From an uncultured Bacilli bacterium (GTDB taxonomy: Bacteria > Bacillota_I > Bacilli_A > RFN20 > CAG-449): a stretch of DNA of 64,000 bases. The translations under genes and the position numbers were made by a program. Positions 27,473-35,571 of the stretch are shown one piece after another. The DNA lies in NCBI GenBank assembly GCA_947591215.1, contig CANQCZ010000003.1:1-64000 (forward strand), given 5' to 3'. The notes beneath the pieces were generated by a model. That model was not told where the DNA came from and made no database searches. It saw nothing but the letters and a program-made list of their open reading frames with translations. How positions within the stretch are numbered: the first letter of the stretch is position 1; each line of letters begins with the position of its first letter.

Positions 27473-29641
27473 TCAATTATAAAACCGCGACTTTACGACT
27501 TTCAAAATGCACAAAGTTTTATCGTCTTCTTCATCTTTATTTTTAATAAGTGCATCGTACAACAGATCTGCCATTTTACCGGTTTCCACATTTTTAATTG
27601 CTTCAAGATTTTCAAGTAAAAAGTTTTCTTCGATTACTCCAAAACCATCACTCATTAAAATAATTATATCCTCTTCTTCTAAAAAGAAGTCTTCATAGAC
27701 AATATCCAAATCGGCTACGATACCTAAAGGTGGAAAAATCTTATCGAGAGTAATAATTTTTCCTTTACGATAAATATAAGACGGGAAAGAACCGCTTTTA
27801 TAAATTCTCGCTTTTTTATTGGTTAAATCAATTTTTAAAAAATCCAATGTCGCATACATTTCATGCATCGATTTTGATTTTACCAACGTGTTTAGATTTT
27901 CGATAATTTTCCTTTCGTCGTTTTCAAGCTTTTGATAAGCTTTAAGACTTTTTATCACATAAGACGAAACAAGATTAGCATTTTTATCGTGTCCCATTCC
28001 ATCTGAAAGAACAATAAACTCCGCTCCACTTCTTTTAAAGCCATCAATTTGATCTCCAGAATCTATTGGTTTTGAAGAGAGACATAGTCCCTTTTCGATT
28101 TCGATAACGTTTTGAGAAGACAGCACTAAAATAGCGCCATTATGTAAATCATCTTCTTGTTTGACATAAAAGTTTTTTCTTAAAATATTGCGCGTTATAT
28201 CTACTATCTTATCTACATCAAAATCTTCGATCCCTATTTCCAATATCAATTCGACTCCATCGTACGCGTGGATTTTAATTTGATAATGAAGTGCATCATA
28301 GTTTTGCTTTAATCGCTCGTATTTCGACTTAAATTCTTCACCATCGTCTAATTCTTTTAATGGTCGATAGATATTTTCGATTTCATTTTGATAAAGTTTT
28401 TTTCGCTCTTCCGCTTGGTGGCGATAACTAAGTTCTCCTAAATAAAAATCATGTGCCACTTCACTGCGTCTAATAAGCTTATATGGATAAAGACATTTGT
28501 CGATGATTTCTTGTCTATTTTGCTTTGTCGCGTTATCTTTTATTAATGCTTCTTTCAAAGAATTGAGACTACAAGAGTTTTGCAATTCGCATTCACTACA
28601 AAGCGACGCATCAAGATTGCGTTTAGCTTTTTCAAAAGCCGGAGTTTCATGATCTAACGATGGATCTAAAACACAATCTAAATAAGACACTATTGAGCGA
28701 ACTTTGCTGCGAGTAGCATTTGCAAACTGAACATTTTTTAAAACTTGAAGATCTTCGTTTCGTTTAAAAATGTTTTCAAGATCATCGACCCATTCTTGTT
28801 TTATAAAAAGATTTAAAAGAAAAGCTAAGATTCCTTGATAAAAGAACCCATTAAGATAAAAGGTCGGAGTCAAAAGAATATTAAGCAATACAAAACTCCC
28901 TAAATATATATAGGAATTATATTTGGTTTTAACTAGTGACGACAGCAAAAGCGAAGCCGCTGAAATCAATAAAATGTTAAGTCCGACACCTTTAAAAAGG
29001 TATAATAAAAAAGCCCCTAAAACAATTGAAGAACCACTGACAAGAAAGGAAGTACATTTTTTAAAAACCAAATGCACTAAATTAAAAAATGCGATAAACA
29101 GCGCATCGATTCCCAAAAACAAAATTGAAAGTGACGAAATCACCATCACTTTATAACGGTCATCAAAAACCGCATAATCATCATTTATCACTTTTTCAAG
29201 ATTAATGAAGGCCAACAATAATCCATAAGAATAAAAAAGATTTATTAACCCATTAAGGAATTGAAAAAAATCAGGGTAATTGACAAGATAAATGGTAAAT
29301 ACAAAAATATTCGTAAAGATAAAACTTAAATAATTTTTAAAAACAGAAGTCGCTTTTAAAAGTTTCGAAAACGTTTCTAAAAATAAAAAAATAAAACATA
29401 CAACGCTTAATTCCAATCCATAATTGATATTAACAAGAAACCCTACTAATATTAATGTAAAATTAGTGACAATGGCGGTAATATACTCTTGCCGATACGC
29501 AAAATATAATAAAACCATCACAAACGGATTAAACAAATACGCTGTGTTGAATAAGGCTACCAACAAAGAAAGTAATCCGAAAATAAAATATATGAATACT
29601 GTACTGCGCTCTTCTTTTAACGTTTTAATATTTTCTATCAT
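27473..29641 (-). CDS. spoIIE: Stage II sporulation protein E (PP2C phosphatase)
   Basis: SpoIIE dephosphorylates SpoIIAA at the polar septum to activate sigma-F in the forespore. The protein has about ten N-terminal membrane segments (residues about 15-280), a central regulatory region (about 290-500) containing a CSECELQNSCSL cysteine cluster, and a C-terminal PP2C domain. That domain carries the metal motifs FIVLSDGMGHDKNANLVSS and IILMSDGFGVIEENF. ATG 29641 is chosen over the ORF-track start at 29665 because GGTGAG lies 5 nt upstream; this gives 722 residues. It sits directly downstream of divIC as in Bacillus but after its own terminator, so it is likely a separate transcript. Confidence 0.93.
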   Translation of the reverse strand: MIENIKTLKEERSTVFIYFIFGLLSLLVALFNTAYLFNPFVMVLLYFAYRQEYITAIVTNFTLILVGFLVNINYGLELSVVCFIFLFLETFSKLLKATSVFKNYLSFIFTNIFVFTIYLVNYPDFFQFLNGLINLFYSYGLLLAFINLEKVINDDYAVFDDRYKVMVISSLSILFLGIDALFIAFFNLVHLVFKKCTSFLVSGSSIVLGAFLLYLFKGVGLNILLISAASLLLSSLVKTKYNSYIYLGSFVLLNILLTPTFYLNGFFYQGILAFLLNLFIKQEWVDDLENIFKRNEDLQVLKNVQFANATRSKVRSIVSYLDCVLDPSLDHETPAFEKAKRNLDASLCSECELQNSCSLNSLKEALIKDNATKQNRQEIIDKCLYPYKLIRRSEVAHDFYLGELSYRHQAEERKKLYQNEIENIYRPLKELDDGEEFKSKYERLKQNYDALHYQIKIHAYDGVELILEIGIEDFDVDKIVDITRNILRKNFYVKQEDDLHNGAILVLSSQNVIEIEKGLCLSSKPIDSGDQIDGFKRSGAEFIVLSDGMGHDKNANLVSSYVIKSLKAYQKLENDERKIIENLNTLVKSKSMHEMYATLDFLKIDLTNKKARIYKSGSFPSYIYRKGKIITLDKIFPPLGIVADLDIVYEDFFLEEEDIIILMSDGFGVIEENFLLENLEAIKNVETGKMADLLYDALIKNKDEEDDKTLCILKVVKSRFYN

Positions 29642-29676
29642 TTTCTCACCGCTACTAGCGTACACTAGGCGATTAG

Positions 29677-29702
29677 AAAAAAAGGTCGATATCCGTCGAC
29701 CT
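29677..29702 (-). terminator. Intrinsic terminator after divIC
   Basis: AGGTCGA (29683-29689) and TCGACCT (29696-29702) form a 7-bp stem with a 6-nt loop. On the minus strand T8 follows. The stem overlaps the divIC stop codon and separates the yabO-divIC run from spoIIE. Confidence 0.8.
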
Positions 29703-29988
29703 AAGAAAAGATAATTACAACATTGCCATTATCGAAAATATAACTATTGCCGTTATGATAAAAGACCGAATAATATGTCGCATCATTAGCTAACTTATCA
29801 CTTAAGTTTTTTAAATGCTCTTGTTCTAAAACGACCGCTTGCTTTTCAGATTCTAAAGCTTGATTTCTTGTATAAGCATTGTAGACATTTATCGATACTA
29901 CCAACAAAAGTCCAATCGAAAAGATAAAAATAAAAAGCGAAAAAATACTAATGATTCGATTGGTTTTTATCGATACTTTCTTTTTCAT
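29701..29988 (-). CDS. divIC: Septum formation initiator DivIC (FtsB-like)
   Basis: The 95-residue bitopic protein has a basic N-terminus, one membrane helix (ISIFSLFIFIFSIGLLLVVSI, about 13-34) and a coiled-coil segment rich in glutamate and leucine (QALESEKQAVVLEQEHLKNL). A short C-terminal domain with YSVFYHNGNSYIFDNG follows. This is the FtsB/DivIC plan for the divisome FtsL-DivIB-DivIC complex. The position between yabQ and spoIIE is that of Bacillus divIC. It overlaps the yabQ 3' end by 41 bp and has its ribosome site AAAGGA inside yabQ. Confidence 0.9.
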   Translation of the reverse strand: MKKKVSIKTNRIISIFSLFIFIFSIGLLLVVSINVYNAYTRNQALESEKQAVVLEQEHLKNLSDKLANDATYYSVFYHNGNSYIFDNGNVVIIFS

Positions 29989-30379
29989 TGCGTTTTTCCT
30001 TTCGATTTTTCTTTTGTTTAATTATACCAATTACTTTCTGTTTTTTCAATTTTGCCGGAATAATAATTTCTTTTTCTATGACCTTCGCGACCGATTCAAA
30101 TACTTTATTAAAATGTTGTGCATAAAATCGATAATATATAAGTGCTCCAAGAAAAATACCTAAGATATAAAAAATATTTAAAACACCATCAGTGTAAAAG
30201 CAAAGAAAGGAAAAATAAAAGAGAGTCGAAATCAAGAAAAAAACAACTTCGCAAATCAAGCGTACAAAAAAGCTTTTACAATGGTAAAAAAGTCGATTAA
30301 ATGCCGACCATGAAAAAAGCAGTAACGCTCCAAAAAGCATCGACCCTATAAATGCTTGAAACTGATTCAATAAAGGCAT
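29948..30379 (-). CDS. yabQ: Spore cortex biosynthesis membrane protein YabQ
   Basis: The 143-residue protein has four hydrophobic segments in its first 95 residues, starting LLNQFQAFIGSMLFGALLLF, and a lysine-rich cytoplasmic tail (KKQKVIGIIKQKKNRKEKRNEK). This matches YabQ, a mother-cell membrane protein required for cortex formation in B. subtilis. It overlaps yabP by one base and divIC by 41 bp, in the conserved order yabO-yabP-yabQ-divIC. Sequence conservation is modest, so the call leans on synteny and topology. Confidence 0.88.
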   Translation of the reverse strand: MPLLNQFQAFIGSMLFGALLLFSWSAFNRLFYHCKSFFVRLICEVVFFLISTLFYFSFLCFYTDGVLNIFYILGIFLGALIYYRFYAQHFNKVFESVAKVIEKEIIIPAKLKKQKVIGIIKQKKNRKEKRNEKESIDKNQSNH

Positions 30380-30663
30380 TATTTAAAGAGTTTTGAAAAA
30401 AATCCTTCTTTGCTTTTGTCTTTTGTTTTTCCAACGTATTGAACACTATCCACTCGATCCCCTTTAATCGAAAGAATTCCTTTTTGCAAGTCCATAGTTC
30501 CTAACGCTAATTTTTGACCGCTGATGTGAACATGTCCCAAAATCGTTTCAATCAAAAACTCATCACTATCAAAACTATCTAATTTCGTTACTCCAGTGAG
30601 TTCAACACTAGTTCTAGATGCTATAGTGATTTTACTATCTCCATGCGTATCCATCGTTTCCAT
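30379..30663 (-). CDS. yabP: Sporulation protein YabP
   Basis: The 94-residue soluble protein of the YabP/YqfC family shows SRTSVELTGVTKLDSFDSDEFLIET and LGHVHISGQKLALGTMDLQKGILSIKGDRVDSVQYVG, the conserved core. It is co-transcribed with yabQ (one-base overlap). In Bacillus yabP is expressed in the mother cell under sigma-E and is needed for sporulation at a cortex/coat step; that role here is by homology. A KDKSKEGFFSKLFK tail closes the protein, typical of the family. Confidence 0.93.
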   Translation of the reverse strand: METMDTHGDSKITIASRTSVELTGVTKLDSFDSDEFLIETILGHVHISGQKLALGTMDLQKGILSIKGDRVDSVQYVGKTKDKSKEGFFSKLFK

Positions 30664-30702
30664 AAAAAAACCTCCACTTAGTAATTCTTATGTGAAGGTC
30701 TT

Positions 30703-30960
30703 TTAAATAATTACTTTATCTTCTAATATTTCAAACATCTCCGAAGCACCATTTTTAGTAGTATGCTCTTTAATTTCACGAACTGCAATCTTCAAAATTC
30801 TTTCGCCTAATGTCAATTCAAGAACATCGCCGACTTTTACCTCAGAGCTAGGTTTACAAACTTTGCCGTTTAATTTTACAAACCCAAGATCTAACACATC
30901 TTTAGCGATTGTTCTTCTTTTAATCACACGAGCATTTTTTAAATATTTATCAACTCTCAC
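30703..30960 (-). CDS. rqcP: RqcP (YabO/HslR-type S4-domain protein)
   Basis: The 85-residue S4-domain protein begins MRVDKYLKNARVIKRRTIAKDVLDLGFVKLNGKVCKPSSEVKVGD, the canonical S4 RNA-binding fold, followed by a short strand-rich tail. In Bacillus YabO/RqcP works with RqcH in alanine tailing of stalled nascent chains on 50S subunits. It lies between spoVT (3 bp upstream) and yabP (39 bp downstream). Bacillus spoVB (yabM) and yabN, normally between spoVT and yabO, are absent. Confidence 0.92.
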   Translation of the reverse strand: MRVDKYLKNARVIKRRTIAKDVLDLGFVKLNGKVCKPSSEVKVGDVLELTLGERILKIAVREIKEHTTKNGASEMFEILEDKVII

Positions 30961-30963
30961 TTT

Positions 30964-31488
30964 TTATCCTTTCATCATATTGCTAATAAGAAGAGCAAAC
31001 GTCTCAATCGTCTTTATTTCTCCGTCATCTAAAGCTTCTTTACGGATAAAAATTATCGATCCAATAGGATTATCCAATAAATAAACCGGAAAAACCACAG
31101 ATGCTTCTGATTCTTCTTGATTTAATTTTATCATCATCGTTCCTTTTTGTGAATGAGTTTTTATCCTCATTAAATCAACGACTTCATTATCCAATAAACT
31201 TCCCGGAGCATATGACATTCTTCTCTCGCCATAAGAAGCAAGAATCATTTCTAAATCAGTAATTAAAACTGTTCCCGCTAATTTTTCATATATGCTAATC
31301 GCGATTTTGTGGAACATTTCTCCTGATCCCTTTAGAGTTGAATATTTGTCTAGAACAATATGATTATTTTCATCCAAAAAAATTTCAACGTTATCATTTT
31401 CGTTAATCATCAAACGTTTTCGCATATGAATCGGAATCACAATTCTTCCTAAACTATCGACTCTTCTAATTACACCATTAGACATCAT
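30964..31488 (-). CDS. spoVT: Stage V sporulation regulator SpoVT
   Basis: The 174-residue protein has an N-terminal AbrB-type swapped-hairpin DNA-binding domain (VIRRVDSLGRIVIPIHMRKRLMINENDNVEIFLDEN, residues 4-48) and a C-terminal GAF-like domain, the SpoVT architecture. SpoVT adjusts sigma-G-dependent forespore gene expression and spore germination in Bacillus. ATG 31488 (or 31485) is preferred over the GTG at 31494 used in the track because GGTGA there is the ribosome site. It follows mfd by 24 bp, as in Bacillus. Confidence 0.94.
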   Translation of the reverse strand: MMSNGVIRRVDSLGRIVIPIHMRKRLMINENDNVEIFLDENNHIVLDKYSTLKGSGEMFHKIAISIYEKLAGTVLITDLEMILASYGERRMSYAPGSLLDNEVVDLMRIKTHSQKGTMMIKLNQEESEASVVFPVYLLDNPIGSIIFIRKEALDDGEIKTIETFALLISNMMKG

Positions 31489-31512
31489 AATCACCGATTC
31501 TTACTATTTCCA

Positions 31513-34500
31513 TTATTTAACCAATTTATTAATAGCAATCAAAAGTTTTTCTAAGTCATCCAAATATTGTCCGGTTTTTATTAACCTTAACTTCAACTTA
31601 CGATTTTGATATGAAACACGAATATTTTTGGCGATATCTTGAACCTCATTAAAAAGCAAAATACCGATTTTATTAATTCTTGAAGCTTCTGAAGATAATT
31701 CGATAATAATCTGACCGCCTTCTTCTTTTACTGATTCAATACCTTGATTGGAAGATAAAATATCGATCTTTCTTTTTCTAAGTAATGCTTCTACTTCTTT
31801 TGGCAATCGACCATAGATGTCCCTGATTTTTGCGCGATACAGAATCAGTTGTGGAAGCGTATTGATTTCTTGGATCTCTTGATATAGCTCGAGTTTATCA
31901 CCGTCATCCGCATAAACTTTTGGAATATAACCCTCAATTGGAATATTAGTTACTCTAGTAACGACTTTTTCTTTTTTTATTCCCTTTTTTTCTTCAATCA
32001 CTTCGTTTAACAAGCGAATATACATATCGATGCCGACGGTTTCTATAAACCCGGATTGTTCTGAACCTAAAATATCTCCGGCTCCTCTAATCGTCAAATC
32101 ACATTGGGCAATTTTATATCCCGATCCTAGTTCGGCAAATTCTTTAATCGCACTCAACCGCTTTCTCGCTTTTTCATTTAAAACCTTGTGTTCATTGTAT
32201 AGCAAATAAGCGTAGGCGATACGATTGCTTCGACCTACCCTGCCTTTAATTTGATATAGCTGAGAAAGTCCAAAAGTATCAGCTTCTTCAATAATAATCG
32301 TATTGGCATTTGGAATATCGATTCCCGTTTCGATAATCGAAGTACAAACTAAAATATTCACTTCACCGTTATATACCTTATTCATCGTATCTTCAACCAC
32401 TTCGCGATCCATTTGACCATTGCAGACCGCAACTTTGGCGCCTTTAATTTGAGTTTGTAAATTACGGGCTACTTGAAAAATGTTACTTACATGGTTATGT
32501 AAATAAAACACTTGCCCATTTCTAGCTAATTCTCTTTCTATTACTTCTTGCACGAGGCTTTTAGAATAAAGCATCACATATGTTTGAATCGGCATTCGAT
32601 TAATTGGTGCACTGTTTAAAGTCGAAACGCTTCGTATACCTAAAAGTGACATTTGTAAGGTTCTTGGAATCGGGGTTGCAGTCAAAGTGAGAACATCTAT
32701 TTGATTGGCAATTTCTTTAATTCGTTCTTTGTGTTCCACTCCAAAACGTTGTTCTTCGTCGACAATCAATAATCCTAATGCCGGAATTTCTATTTCTTTA
32801 GACAACAAGCGATGAGTACCGATGATAAAATCAATCTTCTTTTCTTTAATCTGCTTAATGTTCTCTTTTTGAGTGCTTTCGTTCACAAAGCGCGAAAACA
32901 AAGCGATTTTTACTCCAAAAAGCGCAAATCTTTCTACTGCTCGCTCATAATGTTGGCGAGCAAGAATCGTGGTTGGACAAAGTAACGCGACCTGTTTCCC
33001 GCTTAATATCGCTTTAAACGCAGCACGAAATGCCACTTCGGTTTTTCCAAATCCGACATCCCCACATAAAAGACGATCCATCGGTGTGCTTTTTTCCATA
33101 TCTGCCTTTATTTCCGCTATCGCCTTTTCTTGATCTTGTGTTAACGGATACGGAAAAGCTCTTTCAAATTCCCGTTGCATATCGTCATCGTTTGCAAAAG
33201 CAAATCCTTCGACACTTTCACGTTTTGCGTATAATTCTAAAAGTCTCTCAGCCATCAAATTGACCTTTTCTTTAATTTTCTTTTTTGTTTTGCTCCATTC
33301 ATTACCACCCAAATGATTTAATTTAGGAACTGCGCCTTCTTTTGAAACAAATTTGCGTACTAATTTAAATTGTTCAAGAGGGACATAAAGCACTTCTTTT
33401 TTTTGATATCTGATTTTTAGAAAATCTTTTTTTATTCCTCCAACTTCAAGATTTACGATTGCTTCAAATTGTCCGATCCCATTTTCTTCATGCACCACAT
33501 AATCCCCGATTTGAAGATCTTCATAGGAATTTAAAACCTTCGCTTCTTTGTATCGATGCATAAAGCGCGTTAAATGATTTCGATACCCAAAAATTTCACG
33601 AGCCGATAGATAACAAACTCGCTCATCGATAAGTTCAAACCCTTCATTAAGATTCATCTTGCAGATTCCTAAATTGCCTTTAGGTGAAGAATTAGGTTCA
33701 ATAATTTCATATTCTCTTTCATATTCGTCAAGATATTCAATAAAAGTGTTAAATTGTGTTTCACCGAGAGCGACGATGACTTTATTTCCTTCTATTATAT
33801 ATTTATCGATAATTTCTAGCGCTTTAAATATCGAACCTCCCAGAAAAGGAATCGGTCGCATTCTAAGGCTTTGATCATCAATATGATTGAATTGACTAGA
33901 AACTAATAAATTATTTTTGTTTTGTGCGATAATCTTTTCAAAATCCAAATTAAGTTTTATTTTTTCTAGTGTATATCCTTTTTTAGCTAATTCAGCATAA
34001 AAATCAAAAGCTTCGTGAACATTGAGATCGTAAGCATCACGACATCTAGTTATATCATATATCACTGTAGTATCAGGCTCAAAATATTGTAAAATAGAAT
34101 ATGGATCATCATTGAAATATGAGTAATATTTATACGTATTTTCATTAAAACCATTTTCTTGAATATCATCTAAATCGTTTCTTGTTCTTTCGATTAAATT
34201 TGTTTTAGACTCAAAATCGAGCTTCGTGTTTTCTTCTTCAATTTCAGATTTTATCTTAGTTATTCCTCTTTCAAGTTGTTCAGGAGTAATTAAAAGTTCA
34301 TTAGATGGAAAAATCTTTACAGAAGCTAATTCTTCGTTTGTTGAACGTTGTGTTTCGATTGAAAAATAGTGCAACGATTCAATTTCATCGTCAAAAAAGT
34401 TTATTCTTACCGGTTGCTCTAAGTTTATAGGAAATATATCGAAAATTTCACCACGTTTTGCAAATTGCATGCTTTGATCAATTTTATTGACGCGATAAAA

Positions 34501-34965
34501 TCCATTTTCTAGCAATTTTCTTTCTAAAAGATTAATGTCGATGATATCTCCTTTTTTTAATTCATAACAATGTGCTTGAAACAAATCCTTATTTGGTAAA
34601 ATTCTTGTCACCGCGGCAGTGTGAGTGATTAAAATTTTATAATCTTGTTTTATTGCTTCTGACATCACAAATAAACGTTGCGCCAATAATTGCTTGGAGA
34701 CAACGGCTTGATTAATTCTTAAAACTTCATCGCAAGGAAAAAACAACACGTTTTCTTCGCCTAGCAAAAGCGATAGTTTATCGTATAAATCTTGTGCACT
34801 ATATAAATTAGGAACGATTATCGCGTATTTTTGGGGTTCTTTGTTATAAGCGCTCGCGATGAGATACGCTAAAGAAATAATATCTGTCGCAACAAAAGTT
34901 CCTTCTTTTTTCAGAAAGTTTGTGACTACTTTATTTTGTGATATTTTATCGAAAATTAGGTTCAT
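31513..34965 (-). CDS. mfd: Transcription-repair coupling factor Mfd
   Basis: Mfd displaces stalled RNA polymerase and recruits UvrA. The 1150-residue protein has the UvrB-like N-terminal region, the RNA-polymerase-interacting domain (YEDLQIGDYVVHEENGIGQFEAI), and the superfamily 2 translocase. The translocase shows LLCGDVGFGKTEVAFRAAF (Walker A), LLIVDEEQRFG (Walker B), LTLTATPIPRTLQMSL and the helicase C half (NILVCTSIIETGIDIPNANTIII, YQIKGRVGRS). The TRCF C-terminal domain follows. Length is normal. It is 1 bp after pth and 24 bp before spoVT. Confidence 0.98.
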   Translation of the reverse strand: MNLIFDKISQNKVVTNFLKKEGTFVATDIISLAYLIASAYNKEPQKYAIIVPNLYSAQDLYDKLSLLLGEENVLFFPCDEVLRINQAVVSKQLLAQRLFVMSEAIKQDYKILITHTAAVTRILPNKDLFQAHCYELKKGDIIDINLLERKLLENGFYRVNKIDQSMQFAKRGEIFDIFPINLEQPVRINFFDDEIESLHYFSIETQRSTNEELASVKIFPSNELLITPEQLERGITKIKSEIEEENTKLDFESKTNLIERTRNDLDDIQENGFNENTYKYYSYFNDDPYSILQYFEPDTTVIYDITRCRDAYDLNVHEAFDFYAELAKKGYTLEKIKLNLDFEKIIAQNKNNLLVSSQFNHIDDQSLRMRPIPFLGGSIFKALEIIDKYIIEGNKVIVALGETQFNTFIEYLDEYEREYEIIEPNSSPKGNLGICKMNLNEGFELIDERVCYLSAREIFGYRNHLTRFMHRYKEAKVLNSYEDLQIGDYVVHEENGIGQFEAIVNLEVGGIKKDFLKIRYQKKEVLYVPLEQFKLVRKFVSKEGAVPKLNHLGGNEWSKTKKKIKEKVNLMAERLLELYAKRESVEGFAFANDDDMQREFERAFPYPLTQDQEKAIAEIKADMEKSTPMDRLLCGDVGFGKTEVAFRAAFKAILSGKQVALLCPTTILARQHYERAVERFALFGVKIALFSRFVNESTQKENIKQIKEKKIDFIIGTHRLLSKEIEIPALGLLIVDEEQRFGVEHKERIKEIANQIDVLTLTATPIPRTLQMSLLGIRSVSTLNSAPINRMPIQTYVMLYSKSLVQEVIERELARNGQVFYLHNHVSNIFQVARNLQTQIKGAKVAVCNGQMDREVVEDTMNKVYNGEVNILVCTSIIETGIDIPNANTIIIEEADTFGLSQLYQIKGRVGRSNRIAYAYLLYNEHKVLNEKARKRLSAIKEFAELGSGYKIAQCDLTIRGAGDILGSEQSGFIETVGIDMYIRLLNEVIEEKKGIKKEKVVTRVTNIPIEGYIPKVYADDGDKLELYQEIQEINTLPQLILYRAKIRDIYGRLPKEVEALLRKRKIDILSSNQGIESVKEEGGQIIIELSSEASRINKIGILLFNEVQDIAKNIRVSYQNRKLKLRLIKTGQYLDDLEKLLIAINKLVK

Positions 34966-34966
34966 T

Positions 34967-35518
34967 TTAATTAAATTTACTCATCGCATAATGGAAATCG
35001 TGATCGATAATTGCGTCGATTGCTTCCAAAGCTTTTTTTCGTGCTTCTGTTAAGAGCGCCTCTTCTTCTGCGCTCGGTTTAGATAATACGTAATCAATCA
35101 CACTATAAATAGGATGTCCGATTCCGATTTTAATCCGTTTTATTTGATCTGTTTTTAAAATATCGATAATGTTTTTAATACCTTTTTGTCCTCCGGAAGA
35201 TCCACCTTCACGTAATCTTATTTTACCGCATGGAAGATCCATATCATCATATATAACAATCAAATTTTCAATCGGGATTTTATAAAATTGCATGATGGCA
35301 AAAACCGCTTCACCAGAAAGATTCATATAAGTGTAAGGTTTTAGAAGCAAAATATCTTGATTGTGATATAATATTTTTTGATATTTACCTTTAAAGCCGT
35401 CTTTATCTACTTTGATATTGTTTGTGCTTTCAAATGCTTCAATTACTGAAAAACCAGAATTGTGTCGTGTGTTTGCATATTCTTTACCTGGATTACCTAA
35501 TCCGACAAAAAGTAACAT
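34967..35518 (-). CDS. pth: Peptidyl-tRNA hydrolase
   Basis: Pth cleaves peptidyl-tRNA released from ribosomes. It shows LLFVGLGNPGKEYANTRHNSGF with the catalytic histidine, KPYTYMNLSGEAV, IYDDMDLPCGKIRLREGGSSGGQKGIKNI and KIGIGHP. ATG 35518 is chosen over the GTG at 35527 because AAAGGA lies at a better distance; this gives 183 residues. It is directly upstream of mfd as in Bacillus. Its other usual neighbour prs is 8.9 kb away, across an accessory block. Confidence 0.97.
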   Translation of the reverse strand: MLLFVGLGNPGKEYANTRHNSGFSVIEAFESTNNIKVDKDGFKGKYQKILYHNQDILLLKPYTYMNLSGEAVFAIMQFYKIPIENLIVIYDDMDLPCGKIRLREGGSSGGQKGIKNIIDILKTDQIKRIKIGIGHPIYSVIDYVLSKPSAEEEALLTEARKKALEAIDAIIDHDFHYAMSKFN

Positions 35519-35537
35519 AAAGTTCACATCCTTTAAA

Positions 35538-35551
35538 CTATAATATTATAG
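35538..35551. promoter_or_regulatory. Palindrome with overlapping divergent -10 boxes between pth and the GPH transporter
   Basis: CTATAATATTATAG is a perfect 14-bp palindrome holding TATAAT on each strand (35539-35544 plus; 35545-35550 minus). Downstream spacing suits both pth and the transporter. A minus-strand -35 (ATGACG, 17 bp away) is partial; the plus-strand -35 is weak. Confidence 0.4.
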
Positions 35552-35571
35552 CATAGAAAGGGATTCTCGTC

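Noticed and set aside
29424-29714. 96-residue plus-strand ORF opposite spoIIE
   Set aside because: Lies antisense to membrane helices of spoIIE, lacks a ribosome site and resembles no family.
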